NCBI RefSeq assembly: GCF_021729885.1
Contig: NZ_CP063401.1
Span: 62,001 to 126,000, forward strand
Reading direction: 5' to 3'
Length of the DNA: 64,000 bases
DNA from: Devosia sp. SL43
GTDB taxonomy: Bacteria > Pseudomonadota > Alphaproteobacteria > Rhizobiales > Devosiaceae
Each line of letters begins with the position of its first letter. Within the stretch, counting starts at the first letter, position 1. Under the pieces are notes generated by a model. It did no database searches. It saw only the letters and a list, made by a program, of their open reading frames with translations, and was not told where the DNA came from. Both the position numbers and the translations under genes were made by a program. This document shows positions 1-8,717 of the stretch, in pieces.

Positions 1-1
1 G

Positions 2-1219
2 ACCGGTCTCATTCCCGCCGATGCGCTGCAGCGCTTCGTCGCCGTGCGGGCAGGGGATGGCGTCATCGACCAGACAACTGTCGATCCAACAGCGCCTGCC
101 GGCTTTGCCGAGGACGTCCTCGCGGCCATCGACGCACTGGCAGCACTCAGTGAAGGCTCCGCGCGCTTTGATGGCACGCAATGGAGCATCGACGGCGCGT
201 TGAGCAGCGTGGCCGACTCCGCCACGATTGATGCCGCTCTTGCTACCGCAACAACGCCGGCTGACGCCTGGCAGCTGACCCTGATGAGCCCTCCGCCCGA
301 ACCCACGGTGGCCGAAGAGCCACCAGTTGCGGAGGAGCCGGTCACGGCAGAAGAGCCTGTCGCTTCCGCTGAGCCGCTGGCCACGGAGGAGCCTGCGGTT
401 GAGCCTGCTGAACCCGAAGCGCCCGCCGAACCAGTCATTGACCCGGCTTACGCCTTCTCGGCAACACGCTCCGCCGATGGCGCAATGATCCTCAGCGGCC
501 AGGTGCCCGCCGATCCGGCTCTGCGCTACTTCGCCGCCATCACCAAGGGTGACATCGTTGCCGTCACCCTGGCGCAAGGGGCGCCGGCAGGCTTCCTGCC
601 CAGCGCCGAAATCGGCCTCCGAGCCTTGCTGCAACTCAGCCAGGGCCAGCTCGATTTCGCCGCCGGCGCCTGGACCCTCAGTGGTACCGCCGCCGATGCC
701 GCTACCCGGGATGCCATAGTTGCCGCGATCGGCGCCGATAGTGCCGCAATCTGGAGCACCAGCATCGACGTGCCGCCACCCGTGCCCGAGCCCACGGCCT
801 CGCCGACGCCTGAGCCAAGTTCGGCACCACCAGCCAAGGCGGACATTTCCGCCTGCCTGGCGCCGCTTGCCGAATTTTCGGCCCGCAACGCCATCCTGTT
901 CCAGTCCGGAGCGGCCATCATCGCCGCTGAATCCGAACCGGCGCTCGATGAACTGGCCGTCGACCTGGGCGCGTGCCCTGACGCCGTGGTTCATGTCGAG
1001 GGCCACACCGATGCCGATGGCGACGAACAGCTCAACATGGCCCTGTCGGTCGCCCGCGCCGAGGCGGTCGTCAACGCTTTGATCGAACGTGGCGTGACCG
1101 CCGCGCGGCTCTATGCCGTCGGCTATGGCGAATCCACCCCGATTGCCGATAACGACACCAGCGCCGGCAAGCGTCTCAACCGTCGCATCGTCGTGACGGT
1201 GACCGATGACCATTATTGA
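2..1219 (+). CDS. OmpA-family outer-membrane/peptidoglycan-binding protein (5' partial)
   Basis: The reading frame is open to the left edge, so the N-terminus is missing; 405 codons are visible before TGA. The last ~115 residues form an OmpA-like peptidoglycan-binding domain, with the hallmark VEGHTDADG and a closing RLNRRI motif. Before it lie two related ~100-residue segments (each with a GF...AL..LS.G...F....W...G pattern) separated by a Glu/Pro/Ala-rich linker at about 290-450. Such proteins are usually exported and tether the outer membrane to the cell wall. Two small genes follow in the same direction. The GTG at 44 is an internal codon rather than a convincing start. Confidence 0.85.
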   Translation, partial: TGLIPADALQRFVAVRAGDGVIDQTTVDPTAPAGFAEDVLAAIDALAALSEGSARFDGTQWSIDGALSSVADSATIDAALATATTPADAWQLTLMSPPPEPTVAEEPPVAEEPVTAEEPVASAEPLATEEPAVEPAEPEAPAEPVIDPAYAFSATRSADGAMILSGQVPADPALRYFAAITKGDIVAVTLAQGAPAGFLPSAEIGLRALLQLSQGQLDFAAGAWTLSGTAADAATRDAIVAAIGADSAAIWSTSIDVPPPVPEPTASPTPEPSSAPPAKADISACLAPLAEFSARNAILFQSGAAIIAAESEPALDELAVDLGACPDAVVHVEGHTDADGDEQLNMALSVARAEAVVNALIERGVTAARLYAVGYGESTPIADNDTSAGKRLNRRIVVTVTDDHY

Positions 1220-1246
1220 TAGGAGGCCTGCCGGCGGGATAGCGCG

Positions 1247-1363
1247 ATGAGTTGGCACTCCCTAACGTTTCTGATGGGCTACTATTGGCCATACTTGGCT
1301 GCGGCTGCGGTGATCGGCCTTGCCGTCGGCTGGCGCAGCTTTAACCCGCCACCCAAGGCGTGA
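1247..1363 (+). CDS. 38-residue single-pass membrane protein (small ORF)
   Basis: An ATG ORF of 38 codons lies between the OmpA gene and the helix-hairpin-helix gene. It encodes an aromatic start (MSWHSLTFLMGYYWPY) running into a hydrophobic Ala/Val/Ile/Leu segment, then a basic/Pro-rich tail ending in PPPKA. One transmembrane helix is predicted by eye. An AGGAGG lies 20 bases upstream, which is far for a ribosome site, so the start is uncertain. It ends 10 bases before the next start codon, consistent with one operon. Function unknown. Confidence 0.5.
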   Translation: MSWHSLTFLMGYYWPYLAAAAVIGLAVGWRSFNPPPKA

Positions 1364-1373
1364 GCGTGCCAGC

Positions 1374-1928
1374 GTGACCAGCGTTGTTCATATCGCCGAG
1401 ACCGCCTTGCTGCTGCTGGTTGCCTATCTGGCCGGCTGCATCCTGGGCTATGGGGTGCATCGTATCCTTCACGCTGGGCGCGGGACGCGGCAGCCCACCG
1501 TTGTCGCCGCTCCGATTGTCACCGCGCCTCCTGCGGCTTTTTCGCCCACGCCCAAACCGCCTCGCACGCCCGCCGCCCGCCTGGCCGCAGCACACGAGCC
1601 TGTCGAGACGAGGCCGACCCTCCCCAAGCCAGAACCAAAGCCCAAGCCGGCCCCCAAGCCAAAGCGCCAACCCGCCGATCCAAGGCCGCCGGCACTCGAC
1701 GCGCCACGTGGCGGCCAGGCCGATAATCTTAAGCAGATCAAGGGCATCGGCCCCAAGATCGAGGCGTCGCTCAATGGTCTCGGCATCTATCACCTCGACC
1801 AGATTGCGGCCTGGACCAAATCCAATATCGATTGGGTCGATAGCCAACTGGCCTTCAAAGGCCGCATCCGCCGCGAGCAATGGGTGGAGCAGGCAACTGA
1901 GCTCACTAAGGCGAAGGTCGGCGCCTAG
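1374..1928 (+). CDS. membrane-anchored protein with C-terminal helix-hairpin-helix domain
   Basis: 184 residues. I take the GTG at 1374 because residues ~5-30 then form an N-terminal membrane helix (AETALLLLVAYLAGCILGYG). A long Pro/Lys/Ala-rich linker follows (KPEPKPKPAPKPK), then a compact C-terminal domain (~118-184) with the motif LKQIKGIGPKIEASLNGLGI. This is the helix-hairpin-helix type often annotated as flap-endonuclease-like or as a 50S L21-like tail; no nuclease catalytic residues are visible. It probably sits in the inner membrane with the helix-hairpin-helix domain in the cytoplasm. The stop overlaps the stop of the convergent neighbour by four bases. Role unknown. Confidence 0.75.
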   Translation: MTSVVHIAETALLLLVAYLAGCILGYGVHRILHAGRGTRQPTVVAAPIVTAPPAAFSPTPKPPRTPAARLAAAHEPVETRPTLPKPEPKPKPAPKPKRQPADPRPPALDAPRGGQADNLKQIKGIGPKIEASLNGLGIYHLDQIAAWTKSNIDWVDSQLAFKGRIRREQWVEQATELTKAKVGA

Positions 1929-2863
1929 GCAGCGCGCCCCAGCAACTTGGTGCTCGTGCTGATGACGAACTCCGCCACCGCCTCGATCTCCTCACGCTGA
2001 TCGAACAGCGCGGGCGAGCCCTGACCAGCGATCGTGAGCGCCACCGCATCGGGCCGCCGACGCGTCATTTCATCGAACGTCTCGCGCCGCAGTTGGTCCG
2101 TCAGTTGCGTCCGCATCAGCATCAGCGGCGCGCAGGTCAATGCGTCAAACAGCGGCCATTGCGCCATCAGCACGTCGTCGAAATTGATGTCGGCCAAGGC
2201 GGCAACGAGACGCGGATCATAGAGCGGCTGCGGCCGTCCGCGTTTGTCGATGGCGTGGCTGCGGCCCATCAGCTCGTCGAGCCTGTCATCCGGAAGCCCC
2301 GGATAATCGCCCCCGAGAATGCGCCGGAAACCCGCTGTTACCGCCTTGGTGCCGCGCAGCGCCTCCACATGGGCCAGATTGTTGCGCAACCGCACGATGC
2401 CCCGCGAATCCGTCACCGGCCCGGAATCGAGCAGGACTGTGCCGGCAAAGAGCAGGGGATGCATCGCAGCCAGGGCCATCGCCACCTGTCCACCTTGCCC
2501 TTGTCCGAGCATGATGGCCCGGTCGATCCCCAGCGCCATGATGATCGACGCTACATCGCGCGCGTCGGCGAGCGAACCATAGTCCTCGGCCCGTGCCCGA
2601 TTGTCGGCGCGACCACGGCCCGGCAGGTCGATCAACACCACCGGCCACTCGCCCCCGCCCATGCGGCGGAAGTAACCGGCGAACTCCGTGAAATCGCTCA
2701 TATTGCGCTGATAGCCGGGGATGCAGATCACTGGCAGCCTGCGGCTCGAAAGCCGGCCGGCAACATGCACTGCAGCGCGCAACCCACCCGCCAAGGTCAC
2801 CTGGCTGACCGGCAGGTTGGCAAAGGCCGGATGATCGGCCGGAACGGTTCTCTGGCGAGGCAT
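1925..2863 (-). CDS. alpha/beta-hydrolase-fold protein lacking the catalytic Ser and His
   Basis: 312 residues from an ATG preceded by AAGG; a GTG at 2902 would add 13 residues but has no ribosome site. The fold is that of the alpha/beta hydrolase superfamily: oxyanion-strand region PVICIPGYQRN, then VVLIDLPGRGRAD, then the nucleophile elbow. The elbow reads LGQGQGG, so Gly replaces the Ser at about residue 122. The usual C-terminal G-x-G-H-x-P reads AGQGSPALFD with no His, and none occurs in the last ~30 residues. It may be a non-catalytic relative or use other chemistry. It sits downstream of the lytic transglycosylase on the same strand. Confidence 0.75.
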   Translation of the reverse strand: MPRQRTVPADHPAFANLPVSQVTLAGGLRAAVHVAGRLSSRRLPVICIPGYQRNMSDFTEFAGYFRRMGGGEWPVVLIDLPGRGRADNRARAEDYGSLADARDVASIIMALGIDRAIMLGQGQGGQVAMALAAMHPLLFAGTVLLDSGPVTDSRGIVRLRNNLAHVEALRGTKAVTAGFRRILGGDYPGLPDDRLDELMGRSHAIDKRGRPQPLYDPRLVAALADINFDDVLMAQWPLFDALTCAPLMLMRTQLTDQLRRETFDEMTRRRPDAVALTIAGQGSPALFDQREEIEAVAEFVISTSTKLLGRAA

Positions 2864-2953
2864 GGGCACCTTGGTGACGAACAACGCAAAGTCTTCTAGC
2901 ACCGGGGCAGTTACGCGACAGTGCTTATCTCCGTTGTCCGTTAACAGCGATGA

Positions 2954-4978
2954 CTATTGGATCGTCCGCAGCGCCTGTTGCAGGGTGATCCGGCTGTCGC
3001 CCAATCGCTCGCGATAGACCAGGTAATTGCCCAGCACGCGCTTCACATAGAGCCGCGTCTCCTGGAACGGGATCAGCTCGACCCAGATCACAGGATCCAC
3101 ATTGCTGGCCCGTGGGTCACCATAAGCCGCGATCCATTTGTTGGCGTTGCCCGGCCCGGCATTGTATGCGGCGGCCGCCAGCACCAGCGATCCGTCGTAG
3201 CGCTTCAACTGAGTGGCGAGATAAGTCGATCCCAGCAGCGCATTATAGGCCGCGTCGCTCACCAGGCGGCTAGGCGAATAGTCGATGCCCACGTCCCGCG
3301 CCACGTCTCTGGCCGTGCCCGGCATCAACTGCATCAGGCCGCGCGCCCCCGCCGACGACACTGCATCCACCTGGAACATCGATTCCTGCCGCGCGATGGC
3401 GTAGACCGCAGCGCGGTCCGTCGCCAGTTGCGCATCAGCAGGCACGCCATCCTTGGGAAAGCTGAACAAATCCAGCGGCGTGCCGCGCTGATCGGCGGTG
3501 TTGGCAATGCCGATTGCCAGATAATGTGCGCCAATCTCCTGCGCCAGCCGTGCCGCCAGCAGCAACTCGGGCCCGCTCTGCAGGCCATTGCCATAGTGCC
3601 GAAGCAGGGGCACGGCCATGTCGCGCTGACCATTGGCCGCCAGCAGCCGCACGGCACGCACAATCTCGTTGCTGTCAAACAGCGTCTGGCTCGCCTGCCA
3701 GTCGGGCAGAGGACGGATATCGACGCCCGCCTGGCCCAGTTCGGCCCGGGCCAATTGTCCATAATAGACGGTGCCCAGCTTTGCCGCCGCTTCGAACGCC
3801 GCCTGCGCTCCGGCCTGGTCGCCAAGCGCCAGATTGGCCCGCGCCAGCCAGTAGTTGGCCTGCGTTACACTGTCGGCCAGCGTCGAATGCGGCAGCATGG
3901 CCTCGAAATGCGTCTTGGCCGCCGCCGCATCCTTCAGGAAGGAGAGTGCGATCCACCCGGCATGGAAATGCGCCTCCACCAGTCGACCTTCGGGGCCATG
4001 CGTGTAGCCGGCCGCCGCCTGATAGGCCAGGCCGGGCTGGCCGACATCGAGCAGCCTCCGCACCAGCGTTCGCCGCTCATACCACCACTCCGCCATGTCC
4101 GGCGCTTCGTCCGGCGCCTTGGCCAGCCAGTCGACCGCGCTCTGCCACAACTCGAACTGCCGTGCCCGCTGAGCCCGCGAGAAGATAAAGACCGGATTGT
4201 CCTGCATACTGGGATCGACCGCATCGAGCAGCGCCTTGGCATTGTCGGCATCGCGCGACACCGCCGCACGGGCCACCACCAGCGACACCTGTTCAGGACT
4301 GAGGAACTCGACCAGCCGCTCACTGCCGCGCGCCCGATCATGCATCATCAGGTGCATGGCGCGCTGCCAATGCGTCTCGCGATCCAGCAGCGAGCCCAGT
4401 TTGGCCAGTACCGTCTGTTCCAGTGTTTCAGTCAGGAAGTTGTCTATCCATAGGCTGCGGGCAAGTTGGGTCGCCTTGTCCGTCTCGCCGGTGCTGAGAT
4501 AGGCCGCCGCCAGCGCGATTTGTCCATCGATCGTCTCCGGAGGTGCGCTTCCCAGGGTGCCTATCACGGTCGCGTCGTCAGGCTCACCAGCGGTCAGGGC
4601 TTGCTCGATACGGGTGCGATAGGTGCCATCGGGCGCAAAGCCCGGTGCATCCGCCGCAAACCGTTCGACCGACTGATAGTCGATCTTGCCGCCGTTGAAA
4701 TAGATCGCCGCCCACTGCACCGCCCGCCGTTCCACCGCATTGGGCAGGCCGCTGGCCAGGTCATAGGCCGCAACAGGATCGCCGCCGATAAGGGTCTGCA
4801 ACGCGGTCCGAAACGCGGCCGACCCCTTGGCATCGGCCACAGGCATGCTGACGCTGGGCTGCACCGCGCCTGTCGTCACCGTATCGATCCCGTCATTGGC
4901 CGTCGCAAGGAAGAGGGGGGCAAAGCTCGCCAGTCCCAAAACCGCTGCGATGACGCTTGCCCGAAAGCTCTGCTTCAT
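2954..4978 (-). CDS. slt: soluble lytic murein transglycosylase
   Basis: 674 residues. A signal peptide (residues 1-28, ending near LATAND) sends it to the periplasm. A long helical, TPR/Sel1-like superhelix fills about 40-510. The C-terminal SLT domain carries ARQESMFQVDAVSSAGARG with catalytic Glu at residue 532, followed by GLMQLMPGTA and AAYNAGPG. It cleaves the MurNAc-GlcNAc bond of peptidoglycan to give 1,6-anhydro ends. The ATG start has AGGA seven bases upstream. It is divergent from dapA, and the 284-bp gap holds an inverted repeat. Confidence 0.93.
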   Translation of the reverse strand: MKQSFRASVIAAVLGLASFAPLFLATANDGIDTVTTGAVQPSVSMPVADAKGSAAFRTALQTLIGGDPVAAYDLASGLPNAVERRAVQWAAIYFNGGKIDYQSVERFAADAPGFAPDGTYRTRIEQALTAGEPDDATVIGTLGSAPPETIDGQIALAAAYLSTGETDKATQLARSLWIDNFLTETLEQTVLAKLGSLLDRETHWQRAMHLMMHDRARGSERLVEFLSPEQVSLVVARAAVSRDADNAKALLDAVDPSMQDNPVFIFSRAQRARQFELWQSAVDWLAKAPDEAPDMAEWWYERRTLVRRLLDVGQPGLAYQAAAGYTHGPEGRLVEAHFHAGWIALSFLKDAAAAKTHFEAMLPHSTLADSVTQANYWLARANLALGDQAGAQAAFEAAAKLGTVYYGQLARAELGQAGVDIRPLPDWQASQTLFDSNEIVRAVRLLAANGQRDMAVPLLRHYGNGLQSGPELLLAARLAQEIGAHYLAIGIANTADQRGTPLDLFSFPKDGVPADAQLATDRAAVYAIARQESMFQVDAVSSAGARGLMQLMPGTARDVARDVGIDYSPSRLVSDAAYNALLGSTYLATQLKRYDGSLVLAAAAYNAGPGNANKWIAAYGDPRASNVDPVIWVELIPFQETRLYVKRVLGNYLVYRERLGDSRITLQQALRTIQ

Positions 4979-5080
4979 CTGCCGTCCTGCTGGTACGCAG
5001 CGTCTGTCGCGGGTTCGTCCCGCCGGCAGGCGCCTTCTACAAATCCAGCAAGGTGCCCCATCCTTGCGGTTAACCCGACG

Positions 5081-5097
5081 TTACCTGGTTTAGGTAA
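5081..5097. promoter_or_regulatory. inverted repeat between slt and dapA
   Basis: TTACCT-N5-AGGTAA lies in the divergent slt/dapA intergenic region, about 170 bases upstream of dapA and 100 bases upstream of slt. The symmetry and place suit an operator, but no regulator can be named. Nothing else is recognised in this gap. Confidence 0.3.
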
Positions 5098-5262
5098 ACA
5101 TCGCGTTGCCGCCGGATGTCCCGGCTGGTCGCGGGCACAACAAACCGTTGTGATGCAGCCCGATAAAAACTATGGTGCGCCGCGTAAAAACGGCGCTACA
5201 GCCGCTCTATGACACAATGCCACGTCCGAACTGTGGCAATCCAAACCAAGGACTTTCGACAA

Positions 5263-6138
5263 ATGCTGCGAGGATCGATTACGGCGCTCATCACTCCCAT
5301 GCTCAATGGGAATGTTGATGAGAAAGCCTTCGCCAGCTTCGTCGATTGGCAGATATCAGAGGGCACGCATGGCCTGGTGCCGGTTGGCACCACCGGCGAA
5401 AGCCCCACCGTCAGCCATGAAGAACATCGTCGCGTCGTCGAGATTTGCGTCGAGGTCGCCAACAGGCGCGTGCCCGTCATCGCCGGCGCCGGCTCAAACT
5501 CGACCGCCGAAGCCGTCTCCCTGGCAAAGTTCGCCGAACAGACCGGCGCCGATGCCGTGCTGTCGGTCGTGCCCTACTACAACAAGCCCAATCAGGAAGG
5601 CCTGTTCCAGCATTTCTCCGCTGTCGCCAAGGCCATCGGCATTCCCGTCATCCTCTACAGCGTTCCAGGCCGCACCATTGTCGATCTTGCCGTCGACACC
5701 ATCGCCCGCCTGCACGACGCCCATGCCAACATCATCGGCGTCAAAGATGCGACGGGTAACCTCGAGCGCGCCACCATGCAGCGCAACAAGCTGGGCAAGG
5801 ATTTCATCCTGCTCTCGGGCGATGACAGCACCGCTCTGGGCTTCAACGCACATGGCGGCCACGGCTGCATCTCGGTCACCTCAAACGTCGCGCCCCGCCT
5901 CTGCTCGCAGATGCAGGAGCTGTCCCTGGCCGGCGATTTTGTCGGCGCCCGCGCAATCAACGACAAGCTGGCCTACCTGCACAAGGACCTGTTCATGGAG
6001 CCCAACCCGTCTCCGGCCAAGTATGTCGCCAATCGGCTCAACCTGTGCGCCAACGAGATGCGTCTGCCACTGGTCCCGATCAGCAAGCCGACTCAGGACG
6101 CCATGGACTTTGCAATCGCCCATGCAGGTCTTATCTAA
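5263..6138 (+). CDS. dapA: 4-hydroxy-tetrahydrodipicolinate synthase
   Basis: 291 residues when begun at the ATG at 5263 ([13 protein letters not shown]), which matches the family N-terminus; an ORF extension to 5209 is rejected. DapA condenses pyruvate with aspartate semialdehyde in the cytoplasm, the first step of the lysine/diaminopimelate branch. Visible motifs are [26 protein letters not shown] and GVKDATGN, with the Schiff-base Lys at residue 161, the usual number. In the LYSVPGRT loop Ser replaces the common Asn. smpB begins 5 bases after the stop. Confidence 0.95.
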   Translation: MLRGSITALITPMLNGNVDEKAFASFVDWQISEGTHGLVPVGTTGESPTVSHEEHRRVVEICVEVANRRVPVIAGAGSNSTAEAVSLAKFAEQTGADAVLSVVPYYNKPNQEGLFQHFSAVAKAIGIPVILYSVPGRTIVDLAVDTIARLHDAHANIIGVKDATGNLERATMQRNKLGKDFILLSGDDSTALGFNAHGGHGCISVTSNVAPRLCSQMQELSLAGDFVGARAINDKLAYLHKDLFMEPNPSPAKYVANRLNLCANEMRLPLVPISKPTQDAMDFAIAHAGLI

Positions 6139-6143
6139 CCTCC

Positions 6144-6641
6144 ATGGCCCCAAAGAACGACAAAGCAAAGAACGGTGTGATCAGCCACGGTCTCGTGGCT
6201 GAAAACCGTCGCTCGCGCTACGATTACGAGATCGGCGAAACTATGGAGGCTGGCCTCGTCTTGACCGGCACCGAGGTCAAGTCACTGCGCCTGGGCAAGG
6301 CGCAGATCACCGAATCCTACGCCTCTCCCGAAAAGGGCGAGCTCTGGCTGATCAACGCTCACATCCCAGAATACCTGCAGGCCAACCGCTTCAACCATGA
6401 GGAGCGTCGTCCTCGGAAGCTCTTGGTTTCGCGCAAGCAACTGGCCCATCTTGGGGAAGAAGTCTCCCGCGCCGGCAATACCATCGTGCCGCTCAAGCTG
6501 TTCTTCAACGACCAGGGGCGCGCCAAGGTGCTGATCGGCATCGGCAAGGGCAAGAAGAACTACGACAAGCGCGAAACCGAGCGCAATCGCGACTGGAACC
6601 GCGACAAATCCCGCATCATGAAAGAGGGCGGCCGGGGCTGA
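6144..6641 (+). CDS. smpB: SsrA-binding protein
   Basis: 165 residues from ATG 6144. SmpB binds tmRNA and delivers it to stalled ribosomes for trans-translation. The core shows [27 protein letters not shown] and [18 protein letters not shown], ending in the basic tail that folds into the decoding centre. It is 5 bases downstream of dapA, the usual alphaproteobacterial pairing. Its stop directly abuts the stop of the convergent gene at 6642. Confidence 0.95.
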   Translation: MAPKNDKAKNGVISHGLVAENRRSRYDYEIGETMEAGLVLTGTEVKSLRLGKAQITESYASPEKGELWLINAHIPEYLQANRFNHEERRPRKLLVSRKQLAHLGEEVSRAGNTIVPLKLFFNDQGRAKVLIGIGKGKKNYDKRETERNRDWNRDKSRIMKEGGRG

Positions 6642-7181
6642 TTACCGCGTGATCAAGATCGGTGCGTCGCCGGGGCCGACCGTCGTTATCGTCCCCGGCT
6701 TCGACGGCGGTGCCTCGGTAACGGCCAGTTCATAGTTTCCGGCGCCGCCCTTCTCGCCTCTTACGACGATGAGATAGGTGCCATCCACCGGCAACGTGAC
6801 GCCAGTGATGAGCCCCTGGCCGTTCCCGCCGGAAAAGCCATCCTCCGTCAGTTCCCGGCCGCTGTCCGGCATAGTCACCGACACGCTGTTGTCCCATGCA
6901 CTATAAAGGCCGACGGCGATCCGCTGCCCCTTGGTTGCCGCCAGGGTCCAGCCTTGGCGTTGATCGACCCCGAGCGTGCCTTGGACTACCGACCCGATAG
7001 ATACGGAGCCGACATCGACGATCGGTTGGAGCGGAGCTGACTGGTAGGTTGTGGAGGGCGGTCGCGGATTCATCGCGCGGCTACATCGTCCGACCGCCAC
7101 TACGACGAGCCCGGCCACCATCACTATAAAGATGACGACATGCAGTGGCCGCGATGCGTCCAAGCCTCTTGGTACCTGCAT
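6642..7181 (-). CDS. membrane-anchored protein with a PPC-like beta domain
   Basis: 179 residues. An N-terminal hydrophobic helix (about 13-32, VVIFIVMVAGLVVVAVG) acts as an uncleaved anchor or signal. From about 55 to 160 the sequence looks like a bacterial pre-peptidase C-terminal (PPC) beta-sandwich: GSVVQGTLGVDQRQGWTLAA, then a GTYLIVVRGEKGGAGNYEL strand pair. The domain is usually extracytoplasmic and non-catalytic. A Pro/Gly-rich tail ends the protein. Specific role unknown. Confidence 0.65.
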   Translation of the reverse strand: MQVPRGLDASRPLHVVIFIVMVAGLVVVAVGRCSRAMNPRPPSTTYQSAPLQPIVDVGSVSIGSVVQGTLGVDQRQGWTLAATKGQRIAVGLYSAWDNSVSVTMPDSGRELTEDGFSGGNGQGLITGVTLPVDGTYLIVVRGEKGGAGNYELAVTEAPPSKPGTITTVGPGDAPILITR

Positions 7182-7240
7182 GATAATCTGCCCTCAGTCT
7201 GGGCGAGATACTAGCAGTCCGAGGACGTGGCAGCCAACAC

Positions 7241-7810
7241 TCAGCTCTCTTCGGAAACGGGCGCCGCAACCGGCCGCGTGCTCGGTGGGCGGCCAACCGT
7301 CTTGGCCAAGTCCGCCACATCGATGAAGAAATCGGCCTGCCGCCGCAGGTCGTCCGAGATCATGGGCGTGGATGTGGTCAGCGTCGACACAACCGTCACC
7401 CGCTTGCCCTTGCGCTGCAAGGTCGCCACCAGCGCGGTGAAGTCGCCATCACCCGAAAACAGCACCATATGGTCGTAAAACGGGGCCAGTTCCAGCGCAT
7501 CGACGCAAAGCTCGATGTCCATGTTGCCCTTCACCTTGCGCCGTCCCGCCGCATCGGTGAATTCCTTGGCCGGCTTGGTCACGACTGTGAAGCCATTATA
7601 GTCCAGCCAGTCGATCAGCGGCCGGATCGAGGAGTATTCCTGATCCTCCACCAGCGCCGTGTAGTAGTTGGCGCGCAGCAGGTACGCGCGCGCATTGAAA
7701 TCGGCGAGCAGCTTCCGATAGTCGATATCGATGCCGATGGCCTTGGACGTGGCATAAAGATTGGCGCCGTCGATAAAGAGTACGATCTTCTCGCGCGGGT
7801 CGATGGGCAT
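7241..7810 (-). CDS. NYN (LabA/DUF88-type) RNase-like protein
   Basis: 189 residues from ATG 7810, giving MPIDPREKIVLFIDGANLY; an upstream in-frame start at 7843 adds 11 unlikely residues. NYN domains are PIN-like nucleases. The acidic positions are present: FIDGANLY near the start, GNMDIELCVDALE in the middle and FSGDGDF later. A short Pro/Ala-rich tail follows the domain. It probably acts on RNA in the cytoplasm; the substrate is unknown. It is divergent from rpoZ with 230 bases between, in which nothing else is recognised. Confidence 0.85.
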   Translation of the reverse strand: MPIDPREKIVLFIDGANLYATSKAIGIDIDYRKLLADFNARAYLLRANYYTALVEDQEYSSIRPLIDWLDYNGFTVVTKPAKEFTDAAGRRKVKGNMDIELCVDALELAPFYDHMVLFSGDGDFTALVATLQRKGKRVTVVSTLTTSTPMISDDLRRQADFFIDVADLAKTVGRPPSTRPVAAPVSEES

Positions 7811-8040
7811 CTCAAATCTCCCGATATGCGGCACGCCGCTCAAATTGTCGCGTCGCCGAGGCGACTAAAATAAGTTCCGCAGAGAACGTTAAATTAATTT
7901 CGGTATTCGCACGTTTCATCTTCAGTGGCAAGATGTCCCTCCTGGGCGGTGGGAACGTGCGGGGCAGGGCAGGCGATGCTTGTGCCTGCCGCACCTCTCG
8001 TGTATGGGGTGCGTTCATTCCATAAATTTTGGAGACGTCT

Positions 8041-8409
8041 GTGGCACGCGTCACCGTTGAAGACTGCATCGAAAAGATCGAAAACCGCTTCGATCTCGTT
8101 CTCATGGCCGCGCACCGCGCACGCATGATTTCGTCGGGCTCCCAGATCACCGTCTCGCGCGACAACGACAAGAATCCCGTTGTTGCCCTTCGCGAAATCG
8201 GCGACGGCGCCATCTCTCCCGATGACCTGCGCGAGGACCTGATCCACTCGCTGCAGAAGTATGTCGAGGTCGACGAGCCTGAGAGCCACGCCGCTCCGCT
8301 GATTGAAAGCGCCGGCGACGACGATTCGATCAATTTCGACACCATCAGCGAAGAAGAACTGCTGCGCGGCATCGAAAGCCTGGCCCCGCCAGAACGCCGC
8401 GACGACTGA
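8041..8409 (+). CDS. rpoZ: RNA polymerase omega subunit
   Basis: 122 residues from the GTG at 8041, with GGAGA six bases upstream. The start gives the conserved [20 protein letters not shown]. Omega aids assembly of the beta-prime subunit and takes part in the ppGpp response, and rsh lies next downstream, as in most alphaproteobacteria. The C-terminal half is acidic. A rho-independent terminator follows, so rpoZ can be transcribed apart from rsh. Confidence 0.94.
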   Translation: MARVTVEDCIEKIENRFDLVLMAAHRARMISSGSQITVSRDNDKNPVVALREIGDGAISPDDLREDLIHSLQKYVEVDEPESHAAPLIESAGDDDSINFDTISEEELLRGIESLAPPERRDD

Positions 8410-8438
8410 TTTTTTGGTCTGTCGGCCTGCATTCAGCA

Positions 8439-8469
8439 CCCTCGGCGCGAGCCGGGGGTGTTTTATTTT
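8439..8469 (+). terminator. rho-independent terminator of rpoZ
   Basis: CCCTCGGC pairs with GCCGGGGG (one G-U) around a GCGA tetraloop, followed by TGTTTTATTTT. It lies 30 bases after the rpoZ stop. Confidence 0.8.
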
Positions 8470-8491
8470 GGCGATAGGCCGTTCACCACGA

Positions 8492-8592
8492 TGTCATTCC
8501 GGCGAAGGCCGGAATCCATGTCCGTGGCCATCCGCGACATCCAGCTTGCGGCCAAATGCGTGACATGGATCCCGGCCTGCGCCGGGATGACA
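8492..8592. repeat. paired inverted repeat (TGTCATTCCGGC family)
   Basis: Two small hairpins face each other: TGTCATTCCGGCGAAGGCCGGAAT...CATG on the left, CATG...CCCGGCCTGCGCCGGGATGACA on the right. The outer ends are themselves complementary, so the whole element can fold on itself. The same family recurs at 48953-49051 and, in a variant form, at 61226-61291. Confidence 0.75.
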
Positions 8593-8717
8593 CCGCGATT
8601 ACAAGGGCGACACGCCTTCCCATCGCCACCCAACTCAGATACTCCCTCCGCCACCCTTCCCAAATCCAATCAAAGCGCTAAGCTCATTTCTTCGAGCGAG
8701 CGGCGACCACCCCAATG

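Noticed and set aside
5209..5262. 18-residue N-terminal extension of DapA
   Set aside because: Does not match the family start, while ATG 5263 does.
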